DNA of 64,000 nucleotides from Neodontobutis hainanensis. Its lineage: Eukaryota > Chordata > Actinopteri > Gobiiformes > Odontobutidae. The position numbers and the translations under genes were made by a program. Positions 1-12,459 of the stretch are shown here, one piece after another. Under the pieces are notes generated by a model. It was not told where the DNA came from and did not search any database. It saw only the letters and a program-made list of their open reading frames with translations. Every line of letters begins with the position of its first letter. Position 1 is the first letter of the stretch. Location of the stretch: positions 362,501 to 426,500 of the forward strand of contig JALDNG010000087.1 of the NCBI GenBank assembly GCA_024349245.1, read 5' to 3'.

Positions 1-3000
1 AGGCAATTAACAACTTTAGATCTCGCTACATTCTTGATTAAACTTAAGGTCGAATATCACAAGATCACTACAAAAGCACTAAAAACCCTGCTTATCTTTG
101 TGAAGAAATAACATAGGACCCCTTTATTTACCGACCAAAAACTTCCTTAAAATTTTTCGGAATAAAGCATTTTAAAGCCTTGAGTCTTTGATGTCACTCA
201 AAGTTTATTTGCTTGTTGACAGTTTTTAAAATCTGTCCAAAAAAAAAAACTCCTTTAATTACTGGATTACTGAGCAAAAAATGAATTGAAAAACAAATAA
301 TTGTTTCCAGGTATTGTCTTGAATCTATAGTTTTTCCATAAACCAAGAATGACTTTCCTGTCACAGACTCCACTCTCCCCCAAAAGCAGCCTGGGACCTC
401 TCCTGTGTCTTTTTTATTTAAAAAAAAATTAAACCGGACCAATTTTTCCTCCACAAAATACTAATTCTGTATACCAAAATTCAGTTTAGGGCATTGGAAT
501 TGCCTTAGCATTAGCTTAGCTGCGACTTTAGTGTCAGGATGGCAATTATCTTCGCCTCATTAAACATTACTTTGTTGATATTATTTTATGAGCTGTTTCT
601 CTGAGTTAAGACATTTTCCATGCAAAAAATACACTGATCGCAAGCCAGTGTTGACCAATGGGAGCCCTCCTTTTTTGAGCATATGGTTTGCTCGCATGTG
701 ACTGGCCAAATGTTTCCGTTCCTGAGTAACTTATAAAATCCCCTATAATAAAGAAGATGGCATAATAAAGCCTGTTTTTTCACTAATGATTGCTTTTACA
801 ATATACTATTTAAGGTTTAAACCATTTTTTCCAACTAGAAAAAAATAAAATATCAGGTCCAGTATGTTTAATCCAAACACGTATGTTCTCATATAAACCT
901 GTGCTTTAATCTGTTTTGTGTTACCTTTAAACTGGATAATGAGGTGCTGTGCATTGTATTTCTGTTTTTACAAGTTTTACAAGAAAATGATGTCTCACTG
1001 CAGATGCCAGAAGAATACTTTTTACATAACTCAGAACATGGTAAGGATCTTTATATTGTTAATATTTCTTTAAATCTTGCTTTAAATGTTTAATATGCAA
1101 CAAGGAACAGCACAAAATGTTCTGGTTTTCATCAAGTTGTTTTGCAATTTTACATCCATTTATTTACAAGGATATACATTTTAAGTATGTGCTAAAGTAA
1201 GAAAAAAAAATTTGGAAAAAAAGTATTGCTAGTGAAACCTAGCACAATGTGGGGTTAAGTGTAAAGATTACATAAATAATTCCTAATGGAATATTGAAGA
1301 AAGATGTTACTTTTGAAGTGGTCAGAAATCCTGCGGCCAACAGTTACCAACAACTTTCAATTTATTTTCCAATTTATCATGGGCGACCTGCAGTTTACAG
1401 ACAACCACTTTATTTGTCCTATGGTTCAAAAAGTGTATAAACAGAACCAATTACATACAAAACAAAGAGGGTGGTGCTGCAGAAACAAAGGTGTTACTGT
1501 TAAAAAACAAAATGAGGCTGTTTTAAAGAAAAAATAGTGAAGGTTGCTGATGTTTGTACTGAGGATTTAAGTGTCTCCATCAATTTCTCCCAAATCACTC
1601 GTCGATTACACAAGTGCATCCAGGACAAAAGCCCAGCCTTAAAAAATGCCATTCCCGTATTTGGAAGAATGCCAATATGTTACTTACTCTGGACTAATAC
1701 CGCAAGTGTGTCATTCAGTAAAAAAATAGGTGCCATTAACATCCCTAATGCATGGCTGTATTTTTTTTTATGTGCTTAATTTAAGATAATTTTCTCTATT
1801 TTATCTCAGAAAATTGCCACTTTCTTACCTGTTATTTCAAGTTCTTGTCTAAAAAAAATAAATAAAAGGTACCTATTTTTTTTATGTCCCTCTTTGTCAC
1901 TGATCTATTGGAATCTTTAGACATTCACGAGCCGCCGCAGCTGAAGGGCTATTTTTCAGTCACACACAAAAGTCCTGTGCCAGAAACCCATCTTCTTTTA
2001 AAGCCACACACTTCTGAAACAGTCCTTGAGGCTGCTACAAAAAAAAGATAAAAACAATGGTCGCCCCGCGTCTCTAGAGCCATTTAGAAGTGGTTTCCAT
2101 GGCGATGACACTGAAAACTCAGTCAACACTAGTGAAGTTTTCCATTCTTCTGATATAGCACAATCAATTCACTAAATGGACATTGGTATTAGGTTGAAAT
2201 ATTTGCAAAGAAGCATTGAAAAGATCTGGTCTGACAGCTTTTGGCAGTGGGACTTGAGGTGAGAGAAGCCGTGAGCAGACTTGTGTGCAAATCACGATGA
2301 CTGAGCGCTGACAGAGAGAATCCGGTTCTTCCAAATAGCCATCACCGATCCCTTCACAACGAATGAGACTGATCTGAATTCTCTTGCTCCAAGCCTGAGA
2401 TCTGCCACTGAGTGGGGACTAATGGTTCTTGGAGATCTCACTGTCTGAATACTGAAACGGAATGAGAGATGCTACTGTCGGGATATTAACGAAAGCAGCA
2501 GAGCAAACCCAGACACAAGCCATGGAGCATAGAAAAATTATAATCTTGAGTGCTTTAATCATAGCCAAGCTAAAAAGACCAATACAAATAGTAAGATTTA
2601 GCCGTCGCAATAATCAGTAATTTTTTTTCTCAAATATTTGTATTTATTCATTTATAGGAACTGTATTCTAGAGACAAATATGAGGCCAATGAAACCAACC
2701 TTTTGATGCACAGTTTTATTTTTAGCATATTTGCCTGTGAAGTTTGTTTTAACAATTTAACTAAATTATTAAAAAATAAGCCGCCTTGTCTTGCAGGAAG
2801 AAATCTGTCTTGGAGCAGGACCCTGGACAACAAAACTAGATTAGGAGGTTATTGAGGTAAGTTTAGGGTTCACCCTAGGTTTTTGGAATCACTAAGCTGG
2901 TTAATTTTCTATCAATGTAGATCACTGTGGTAACTTGGGCTAAACAGCTAATCTGCTCTGGAGCAGGTTAAGTTTGCAGATAGACTATAGAGGCAAGGAC

Positions 3001-4534
3001 ACTGACCAATCAGGAACAGGAAAAAAGCTGCTTGTGTCGAGGAAGAGGGAAAAGACAGAGAATAGAGAAGTGTCTGCACAGGCGTTGGCTGACTGGAGCA
3101 CAAATGTACAGTGATCTAGTGACACTGTAAAGTCACTTGTAACTTAGTCTTAGAGGTTTAAACGTCTGAATGACATTGTGCTCACAATGGGTTTTATCAT
3201 CCGTTATGTTGAGATTAACAGATTAAAAGACTTCATGCAGCATTTAAAACATTCACTCCATACAACTGTTGGTGTAGTAGTTTAGCGTAGCCTACTTAGT
3301 GTTTTTCCTAATGTTGACGCTGTGATTGGTCTGCATCGGTTTCACATGAACACGCTCTCACTCTACAAAGAAACCCAGGGTTAACCCACTTTGTGATACA
3401 CTTGTCCCAGGCCGGGATTGTTAGGTTTAGTTCAGCTGGGCAGGAGAGACATAATCGGGGTAGGTTCAACTGGGTTAAAAAAAAAAAAGTATTGATTATA
3501 CATGCGTTAATGGTCAATGTTTTCTAAAACAATGGGCTTTTGGTGTGAGCAGTTGGATGCACAAACTTAGAACACACGCACACTGACCTAGAACACACAC
3601 GCCTCGATCGGAGCCAAGCAAGACGTATCTGCAACAAAACACTTTTTAGCCTCTACATTGTGTTTCTTGCCGCTTTAGGCTCACCAATTTGACTCTTCGT
3701 TAAAAGTCTCTGCTCTGTTACTACGGCAACAACATGCTCCCGTCTGTTGCTTTCCCCTCTTGGTGTGTTGACGTCGGAGCATATTAGCGCTCTTTTTCTC
3801 TTGATCTTTGGCTCTATTCACCTGCCGGTCTCTTGACTTTTGTGGAGTAGTGTGTTGGAGGTGAATGTCAATGCCAGGGCCACTGTCTGGTAGACTCTAA
3901 ACAGACACTTATGTGGCTACAGCATGAGCAGAAGAGGATGAGATATAGCTCTGTGCACTTGTTCAACCGTTTGAGAGGCACAGACAACGCAGCGGTTTAT
4001 CTCTATCTTGTTTTCAACAGTTCAGTGAAGCAGAAAAGCAAACCAATTCTTCCAACATACTTCTGTGGACCTTTCTGTGCTCAAAGTCAGTCAAGTGGGG
4101 AAACAAAAAATAAATAAACAAAAAAGAGGTAGAACGCAGTTAATTTAGGTGCTAGACAGATAACCTTCTACAACTTTGATTTCTGTTTGTCATGTTTGAA
4201 ATGACAGATGTGCTTTGCACTTAGAAGCTTGGACGCAGTGCAACAAAGTCCAGTAGTCCATACAGTTATTTTCACAAAGTCAACAAATCAGTCCAGAAAG
4301 CCCAACAATGGAAAGTCACAAGCTTTGAGAGAAAGTGAATTTATTCCATTCACTCGGGACAATTTAGAGATGCCAGTTGACCTGTATGCATGTCTTTGGG
4401 CGATGGAAGGAAGTAAAAACCCCAGATGCAGTAAAGACATGTGAACAGACAAGATGTAGATTTACAAAAACTGAGACAACCTATTGATTAAAAGTTACTA
4501 AAACACAATTTTAAGATTTTTCAGGTTTATTTTT
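1..4534. other. No supported gene
   Basis: AT-rich sequence with short homopolymer runs. The 1920-2460 and 3590-3800 stretches have somewhat more CpG and could be conserved non-coding DNA, but nothing in them is recognisable. If the exon at 18216-18311 is real, this probably lies within or beyond its first intron. Confidence 0.4.
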
Positions 4535-4558
4535 AGGGCACATTGGGGATTCTCTCTT
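4535..4558 (+). repeat. Copy 1 of a 24-bp dispersed sequence
   Basis: The stretch containing GCACATTGGGGATTCTCTCT matches 7120-7143 at 23 of 24 bases. The flanks are unrelated. The parent family was not identified. Confidence 0.55.
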
Positions 4559-5100
4559 GCTGCATTTGTTCAGACTTTATTTCCAGCCACATCCAGACAA
4601 TAAATCCACTAGAAATTGGTTCCAGTTGCACCACATGGTATTTTGTATTCCCCTCTAAATCTAAGAGCTTTACCTTCTAAACCTTCCCAGAACAAAGTCT
4701 GCCTGCTGAGTCTTTGTGGCGTACAGTAGTTGAATATGAACTGAGGTTCTGAAGTTATAAAGATGTTTGTTATCTTAAAACAAATGATGGCGAACAATAA
4801 CTATGTGGAGAATGCTAATTAGACTCTGGAGGGGCTCGGCTGTGTCCGTGTGAACACATGTGGATAGACAATCGAGTTACTAATGAAGGTGACAGATGGC
4901 CGACAACAATAACTGGGAAAGGACGCACTTTTAATTCATTGCAGTATACAGCTTAACTGTGTTGTAAGCTTTTAATTAGTATATGGAAATATTTAGACAT
5001 ATGGGCAAAATGGTTGGCAATAGTTTCTATAAACAGATTTTGAACTAGAAAATAATTATGGAAGCGTAAAAAAATGCTTTTCTCAGAGGCAGAAAGCGTG

Positions 5101-5290
5101 TGAAAACTCAAACTACAGCTTTCCTTGAGGGTTAAAATTTCAACTACAGTGGCTTCAAAGGGTCAAAACTTTAACTAGAGCAGAAAAAAACTACGGCTGC
5201 CTCCCAGGGTCAAAACTCAAACAGCAGCCTCATAGGATCAAACCTCAAACTACTTGAAAAACTACTCAAACAGCTTTGAAAAACGAAAAC
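5101..5290 (+). repeat. Decayed tandem repeat, unit about 40 bp
   Basis: Variants of 'GGGTCAAAACTCAAACTACAGC' recur about five times: AACTCAAACTACAGC, GGGTTAAAATTTCAACTACAG, GGGTCAAAACTTTAACTAGAG, GGGTCAAAACTCAAACAGC and GGATCAAACCTCAAACTAC. Spacing and sequence have drifted. Confidence 0.6.
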
Positions 5291-7119
5291 CTCTCCAGCC
5301 TTAACAGTTATTTAAAAAAAAAAAAAAAAAATCAACTTTATTTTACATCTATATGCCATATGATACTTTATCATAACATGGATGTTTCAAACCTTGACAA
5401 TCTGTGTAAACTTATGACAATCTTTACAATTTGATTTCACTAAACCACGAGTTCAGTGAAAGTTGCAGACAGAGCTAAAGCTTATGTGATACTGATGGGT
5501 AGCTGAAGGCAGAGATACTTGAGGAATTTCTTTCCCTGAAGGGAAGTTGCTGGTCCTATTGAAAAAGTCTGTATAAACTAGCTCACCAACTCAAACCTAA
5601 AATATTAGACACATATTAAAATAAAAGTTTTTTCTATAAAACACTAAGCTTTTTGAAACCAAAAAATTTAAAGACAAAAACATTTCAACATTAATAGCTT
5701 TTAGTATTAACAGCGAAAAAATAATGAATTTAAACTAGACTACTTTATAACATTCACGCCATTCGTCTTGAGATCTCATCCACCATCACTGGTGCAATCA
5801 CAGACAGGGTTCAGTGGACTATATACAACTAATCTGCAAATTAATGTCTGTCTATCAGCTCTGGTTCCACTGCTGCTGACTCACTAATTACAACCGCCAA
5901 TCACAGGCTCCTCTGTCTGCAGCAGAGGGGCCAACAAGTCCAGTGTTATTCCATCCTAAAGGACATCATGACATCCACAAAGAAAAGTTGCTTAAATGCT
6001 CAACAGTTATACATAAACAGGTATTTACAGCCTACAGCAGCTTATACTTGAGCTCACTGAGGTGCTGATCCCATGATGAGGCCTGAAAACCGGATTACAC
6101 TTTAAGGATTTATATGACTTCGTAAATAAGTGAAAAAAATGTCTGTAATTTGAGCTGGTCCACACAGCTGTAGGGTGTCCGCTTGAGCAGACGGCACACA
6201 CATCGTGGTCAGACTGGTGAATCCATAGGTGCGGAGATTAGCCACACGAATCTGCCATTGGACTATGAGAGGAAGACAGTAGAGAGAGAAACCAGGAAGA
6301 AACCAGAAAGAAAAAAGTACAAGAGACAGTAAATGGAAAATGGAACCACCAACATACAGTACAAGATTACAGTGGGCCTCTGCTAGCAACAACTGTATGA
6401 AAAAAGTATTGAAAGTATATTGTTGAGGCCAGGAGGTGAGCTAGCAGCAGTGAAGGAGTAGGCAATAACATGGTCAGATAATGACACTAAAACTGATGGA
6501 ACAGATTTTGGAACATCGTGCTTGTTGTAGGCATCATAGTATTGTGGTTGGCTTGATCGCTACATAACCAAACAAATGCTAAAGAAATGCCCCACACACA
6601 TATTTCAACACTAAAGTCCAGCTGATGACTTAAACTTATTGGTCTTTTAATTGCAACTCAAGTTATTATTTTAGTTCGATTGCAGTGGCACTCATTGCAC
6701 TCAGCTCCTCCAATCACACAGCGGGACAGGCATCACGGCGCAGGTCGTTTGCCAATTTAGGTCGTACAGTGTGACATGTGCTACTTGGATAAGATTTTTT
6801 TTACAATTGTGCAGTGTTACAGAGGCACACCCCACCCACACAACTACCAGCACTTCTTAGGGCCTGGTGAGTTCACAGCGTAGGTCTGCACCAGCCGTGG
6901 GAGTCACACCGCTTAAATCTTGCAATAATCCAGCAGCAGTGCAAAGTAAACCTTTCTGAATCCCCTCTCAATGACTATACGTGTGACTGAATATGATTTG
7001 TGTTGAATCTCACAATATTTACTTGCATTTTTATTTATATTTATGTAGTATACCGTTATAGGCAGATGAATTGCCATAATTGCAAGGTGGTTGGCACTGT
7101 TGCCCAACAGTTTATTATT
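5291..7119. other. No supported gene
   Basis: A 17-base A run near 5314 and otherwise unique-looking sequence. The 96-codon minus ORF at 6102-6392 shows no domain or splice context. Confidence 0.4.
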
Positions 7120-7204
7120 AGGACACATTGGGGATTCTCTCTTCTGGGTTTGTTGTAAGGTTCTGGGTATGGCAGTAACTTTTTATGTGTGGATCCCCAA
7201 TGTG
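7120..7204 (+). repeat. Copy 2 of the dispersed sequence, with a 12-bp inverted arm
   Basis: It starts with the 24-bp sequence shared with 4535. The segment CACATTGGGGAT (7124-7135) has a perfect inverted partner ATCCCCAATGTG at 7193-7204, giving a 12-bp stem with a 57-base loop. Copy 1 lacks the second arm. Confidence 0.55.
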
Positions 7205-8990
7205 GCTAATCTGAACAGAATGTTTCTGGTTAAAAAAAACACTAAGAACAAGTCATCTCAACCTCCCTACACCATAATCCAATGGTTCCAGCTATTCATC
7301 GGTTTGTAATGAAACTAGAATCAGAGCGAGCGAGGTCACACTGACTTTGAACAGTTCGTATACCGTCTCATCTTTATATTGAGAAAACTAATGTAGGGTA
7401 TTAAGGGTTCTTGTAACTTCTGAAATACTGCTTCAAAAACAAGGGTAAGGTGACAGTGACCACCAAATGTAAAACTAATTTGCAAGTACAATTGAACACA
7501 GACTGTATTCTGAATAAGATATTACAAAAAAAAAATACCAATTTCTCAGCAAGGAAACCTTAAGCTACAAAACAGCACCATAACTGCTTGCTTTATGGTT
7601 AAAATACAGTTAAAAAAAGCAATTGTTTCATACATCCGCCCAGACCCGTAATGACACTTTGAATGTGCTCCATATTCACAGAGCAGACAAACATGACATC
7701 ACTGTGAGGGAGACATCTGCAGAGTGTCTTCCTGAAGATGAATCGGGCTCTGGAGACGTTCGGTGGTTGATCGATCTGGCAGCAGCTGAACGTTAGGGCC
7801 GTGTGAGTCAAGTCATTCTGTCACAGGCAATTAAACAACCTGCTCAGACACGGCGCGAGCAGACGGAACACAAACACGCCCCGAGAGAGGGAAAGCAAGG
7901 GGCCAGGACTGCAGCAGGATCACAGAATACTTTTACATGTCTGAAATTTTAGCAGAAACAAAATTCTTTAGCAGCATCCAGTGGTAACATTACAAATTAC
8001 AATTCAAAACCTCAAACGCCATCTTTTTTACAGCCTGTGAGCAGCTACGGAGGCCCTGCATGGACAAATGCTGTTGTCTGTTGACTTCAAAAATTTAGAA
8101 AACAAAATGAATGAATGTTCTAATACCAATGAAAGCTTTTGTGTTTAATAAAGAAACATGCTATTTGCTGCAGGTTAGAAGGTTAATAACTATACATGTG
8201 TTAAATTAAGTTATTTAGTTAGTTTCCCTGAGAGAAAACATAAAAACAAGCCTTTGAAAATCACTTCAACAGCAGGCACAATATCAGCAGAGATGTAAAA
8301 AGAGAGGTATGGGGTTAATTAGAAGACATCACCTCTAAATGTAGGAGAAGCAAACAGATCTGGAATTGGATCCTTTCCCATTTTAGAGCTCCAGTTCCAC
8401 AACAATGTCAAATATATTGGATACAGCGACACGGAGGGAGCTATAATTATGTCCCAGCCTATTTTCTGCAGCCAGGGGTTATCAGTAATCACATGTACAC
8501 ATCTTGATACCGCTTACGTGTCACAAGCTCAAAAAACAAATAGGGTTTTCCGTTGTTCTGACAGAGGCTAATGTAATGAGATCTTTTCTGGAGAAAGTGA
8601 GTGTCCTTTCTCGCAGCAGTCGAGTTTTGCAGGGTCACGTCGCCCTGTTCCACGTTTAATTATGTTTTTTAGTGCTGCAGCCTCGAGCGGCCAGGCGCAG
8701 ACATGGTCCGTAGGGGGAAACTCGCATAAGTCCACAGACGGTTCTGTTAACAACACCAGCTGCTCACGGAGTGTGTATAGATGTGCTCGAGTCCACGTGC
8801 TCACAGGCAGGTCCACTAGAATAAAAATGGAACAAAAAAGGAAGTAGGGAGGAGGAGGGAATCAGTAAATGAATAAAATATTAGGGACATGCACCATATC
8901 ATGCTGATAAAATGGACAATGAAGAGGACTTAAAGTGTGTTTGGCAAAAATACAGAAAGTCATAGATAAAAATAAATAAATATGACTGTA
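7205..8990. other. No supported gene; CpG-richer patch at 8570-8820
   Basis: The patch at 8570-8820 has several CpG and overlapping ORFs on both strands (82 codons minus, 61 codons plus). None has a recognisable motif. It may be conserved non-coding sequence. The 7600-7900 stretch is also mildly GC-rich. Confidence 0.35.
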
Positions 8991-9300
8991 TGAGAATATG
9001 AATGATAACACAGAAAACTTTTTCTCACTTATAGTTAGTGGTTAGGTGAAGCCATTTATTGCCAAACAATTGTGTTTACTCTTTAAATCATAATGACAAA
9101 AGAAACATTCCAAATGACCCTGATCATGTTGACATAAACAGTTTTGAATGGCTACTAAAGGTAACCATCCTCACCTGTGATCTGTTTGCTTGTAATCAGT
9201 GTGTTTATAAAAGGTCTGTGAGTTTCTGGGCTCCTGACAGACCCTTGCATCTCTTTTCCAGTGCTGCACTGATGTTTCTGTCTGAGTCACAAATGCTCCC
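8991..9300 (+). mobile_element. Tc1-like element, 5' fragment
   Basis: This copy contains the left arm and leader of a fish Tc1-like family: GAGAATATGAATGATAACAC, then GGTGAAGCCATTTATTG, ACCTGTGATCTGTTTGCTTG, and CTCCTGACAGACCCTTGCAT. It stops at the position where the transposase start codon would lie (GAGTCA followed by unrelated sequence). The terminal TTGTGCTCATAAGTTTACAT end is absent. Related copies lie at 20482 and 48996. Confidence 0.7.
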
Positions 9301-10609
9301 GCAAACCTGTTCTTAAATGTTTAAAGTTTTAGATTCAAAGTAACTGTTCCAAAATGAGCAATGTGTCATGTGTAGCATTTCTTTCTTAATAAAACACTGT
9401 GACCTCTGACCCAAAAGGGAGCTCCTACTGAATTCCATGTCTAATCTCTTAAGCAGTTTCTCAACAACAACAATTGCTGGTTCCACATTTATCAAACTAC
9501 AACCTGCTTTTTTTGTGTGTGTGTTTTTTTTCTTACGAAACACAAACATGTTTGTGGAGTTTGGGCAGGCTCAGATAAATGTGAAAACCAGCAGCTCTGG
9601 GAGGAGTTCAAAGCTCTGGTGTGCTGCAGCAGGAGCACAGTTGTATGTAAAGCAGGTTAGATTGCTGACATAGAGCGTTCATACTTGAGAATATAAAGTG
9701 TTGGGAGAACAGAAAGGATCAGGCTTGGCCGTACTGTGCATTATCAGCTCCAGGCAGGACACCTGTTTGGCTCAGATATGTCCACCTCCACCTCCACCAG
9801 GGCTGTCTGTCGCACTGTGTCAGTAAACATAACACTACAGACAAATTTACAGTCATCAAGCACTATATTTATTCTAATGACTTCCATTAGCCTTAGAAAC
9901 ATTATATCCATTTTTACTACAGGATAATAGCCTCAAGATAAATTGGATGTTTGTCAGACTTCTTAAAATAAAATTTGCAAAAGTCTTTTCTGGTTCATTC
10001 ATTTAGGGAAAGCTTAATAAAAAGATTTATTCAGAAAATCATGGCACAAAATAATCCGCACACAGTCTCTCCTTGCAATAGAAATCAACCTTTATTTTAG
10101 GTACAAAGCAACTTAAAAAAATAAATAAATAAATAAAAAATATCAAATACACGCTGTCTGGGTATTTATCATGCTATTTGGTTTTTCCGCTCCTGGGCAT
10201 GGCCAACTGGAGGGGACCCATTTAGACCATGGAGTACGCCAACTGTTTTGTCAGTGTTTACCAGCCTCAGGGCCTCCGCAAACATATTATCACTTATTTT
10301 GGAACACATGGGCAGAAGTGAATCATCAGAAGTGAAAAAAGTGACATTGCTTTCAAGAAACTCATAGCACTATAATATCACAAAAATGCCATATGCTCAA
10401 TAATTAACATTCATACCTAAATTGTAATTATGTGACATCTGTTGCCAATCACACTTGCCATAATGATGAGAATGAGATCTGATCAACAGCTGTTACCTTA
10501 TGGGATTAGCATTTAGCCGTTAGATTTGCAGAAAATTTTGTCCCTGTAAAAACTATAAAAAAAAATTTGCAACATATAATATGAAAATGCTGTTGGAAGA
10601 GTATTTTCT

Positions 10610-10914
10610 CGGCCGTCTCTGGTCTTTCTGTGAGGAGTCTGCATGTCCTCCACGTGTTACCGTGGGTTCTCTCCGGGTACTCCGGCTTCATCCCACCGTC
10701 CAAACACATGCATGTACAGGTTAATTGGCAAATCTAAAGAGTCCCTAGTGAATGAAAGTGAGAGTGAATGATTGTTTGTCACTGTCTGTCTCTAAATGTC
10801 AGCCCTGCGACTAACTGGCCACTGTCCAGGGTGTACCCCGCCTCAGGCCCAAAGCTGCTGGGATAGGCTCCAGTCACCCGCGACCCCTAACGGGACATAG
10901 CGGTAGAAAATGAA

Positions 10915-10920
<6 letters not shown>
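10610..10920 (+). repeat. LINE 3' end (L2-like) with TGAA/TA tail
   Basis: Blocks such as GGAGTCTGCATGTCCTCCAC, then TCTCCGGGTACTCCGGCTTC, CAGGTTAATTGGCAAATCTA, and GGGATAGGCTCCAGTCACCC are from a very abundant fish retroelement 3' region. It ends AAAATGAATGAATA followed by (TA)n. The short TGAA-type tail suits an L2-clade LINE or a SINE sharing its tail. The clade name is an inference. Confidence 0.7.

Positions 10921-10947
<27 letters not shown>
10918..10947 (+). repeat. (TA)n microsatellite following the L2-like tail
   Basis: About 15 TA units directly after AATGAATGAA, so probably grown from the retroelement tail. Confidence 0.9.
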
Positions 10948-11738
10948 CAATTATATTCATTGTTTACTGTTTTAATTTAATTTAGGCCAAAAATGTTTTT
11001 GGCTTTGGTGTCTGATGGTGTTGACAAAAAACAAGTATTGACAATGCAAAAACACATTTTGTTGAAAAATAGTAATCGTGGGAGGTTGATTCAAAGCAGA
11101 TCTTAAAAGGATAACATAATGTAGACATATATAGTTAAATTAAGTTGAGGTTACAGTTTCAAAATTGGGGTGCTGTTTTTGAAATATATATGAAATATAT
11201 ATATTTTTATAATCAATTATAGGTGACTGTGTAATAAACCAAAGAACCAACAAAGAAACAATGAAGCAACAAAACAAAACAACCAGGCAATACACCTGCC
11301 AACCAAGCAACAAAACAAACGTGCAAAAACAAACAAAACGCAAACCAACCAAATCAATCAATAAACAATCTTTAATAAATGATGTTGCAATTTTCACTCC
11401 CTGTAAAAAGATCTTGCTTGTAATCTATGATAACTTTTAAATACAAGTCACAACTACCAAGTATTTGACTAATAGTTTGTTTGATTCATAATTTATTATT
11501 TATTTTCTATTATTTACTGCAGATTTAAGCTTGTCATGTAACTTATCAACAGAAGACCAGTGCATTCTACACAAAAGCACTGCAAACTGCCTTCATGTTG
11601 TCAAACCTCTGCATCCGTTGCTTTATAATGATAAAGGAGGTCAATAAACCCTTTGTTACATGGACATGTCCAACCAGACGAGATGCTAACACTGATGAAA
11701 AACTCAACCTCCCACTCAGGTTGCACTAGACTTTTTCA

Positions 11739-12450
11739 CTGTCATTTCAACGGACGGAGTCGTAAAATTTCCATCCTCGTCTATTATTATCTGTCATTTT
11801 AAATTTTCATACTTTAATAATACTTATAATGGCTTTTCATTTTAATCAAATTTTAAGAAACTTTAATACGAGCATAGAGGACAGATTATTTGTTTTATTT
11901 AAGACCAAAAGATAACGTTACACAAAAAGTGAAAGGATACTTTGTGATTGAACTCTAGAGAACACAATACATTACACAATATGATTCCAACAAAAATGAA
12001 CTGAACTTAATTAAAATGCTGTTGTCATTCCCCCTCTGACAAGTCCGTTACTTGTGTTAGCTTTTCTACAGATGTCGCAGAACATTTTTCCTCTTCCCAC
12101 CTCAGCGACATAACTTTAAACTCCTGTTTCCACAGAACACAATACTCCCTCTTCTTCACCTTCTTTCTGCTGCTGGATTCTCCTGTAACAGCTGTTTGTG
12201 ACTGCTCAGGGTTTCCCGTTTGTCCTCCTTTATCCTCCACTGCATCATGTCCTCTTTTTTCACTTTTATTAACAATATCAGAACTATTTGGCAGTTTGAA
12301 AAAACTACTCGCACTCAGCTGCCGTCACTGAATGCAGCGTGACGAAGACGACACAATTCAAGATAAATGATAAAGTGTACATTCGCCACCAACTGGTCAG
12401 GAGTAGGAAATACAATAGATCACCCTCAGAATAATCCGTCAAAATGACAG
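11739..12450. mobile_element. Possible inverted-repeat element around the 12 kb ORF
   Basis: CTGTCATTTCAACGGA at 11739-11754 and the reverse complement of 12435-12450 (CTGTCATTTTGACGGA) agree at 14 of 16 positions. Phrases around them (ACGGACGGAGTCGTAAAATT, AGATTTTTCCGTCCCTGC) feel like a fish DNA transposon. Between them a minus-strand 71-codon ORF (12025-12240), basic with SSRKKVKKREYCVLWKQEF, could be a transposase or zinc-finger remnant. Ends and target duplication were not resolved. Confidence 0.35.
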
Positions 12451-12459
12451 ATGGCATTC

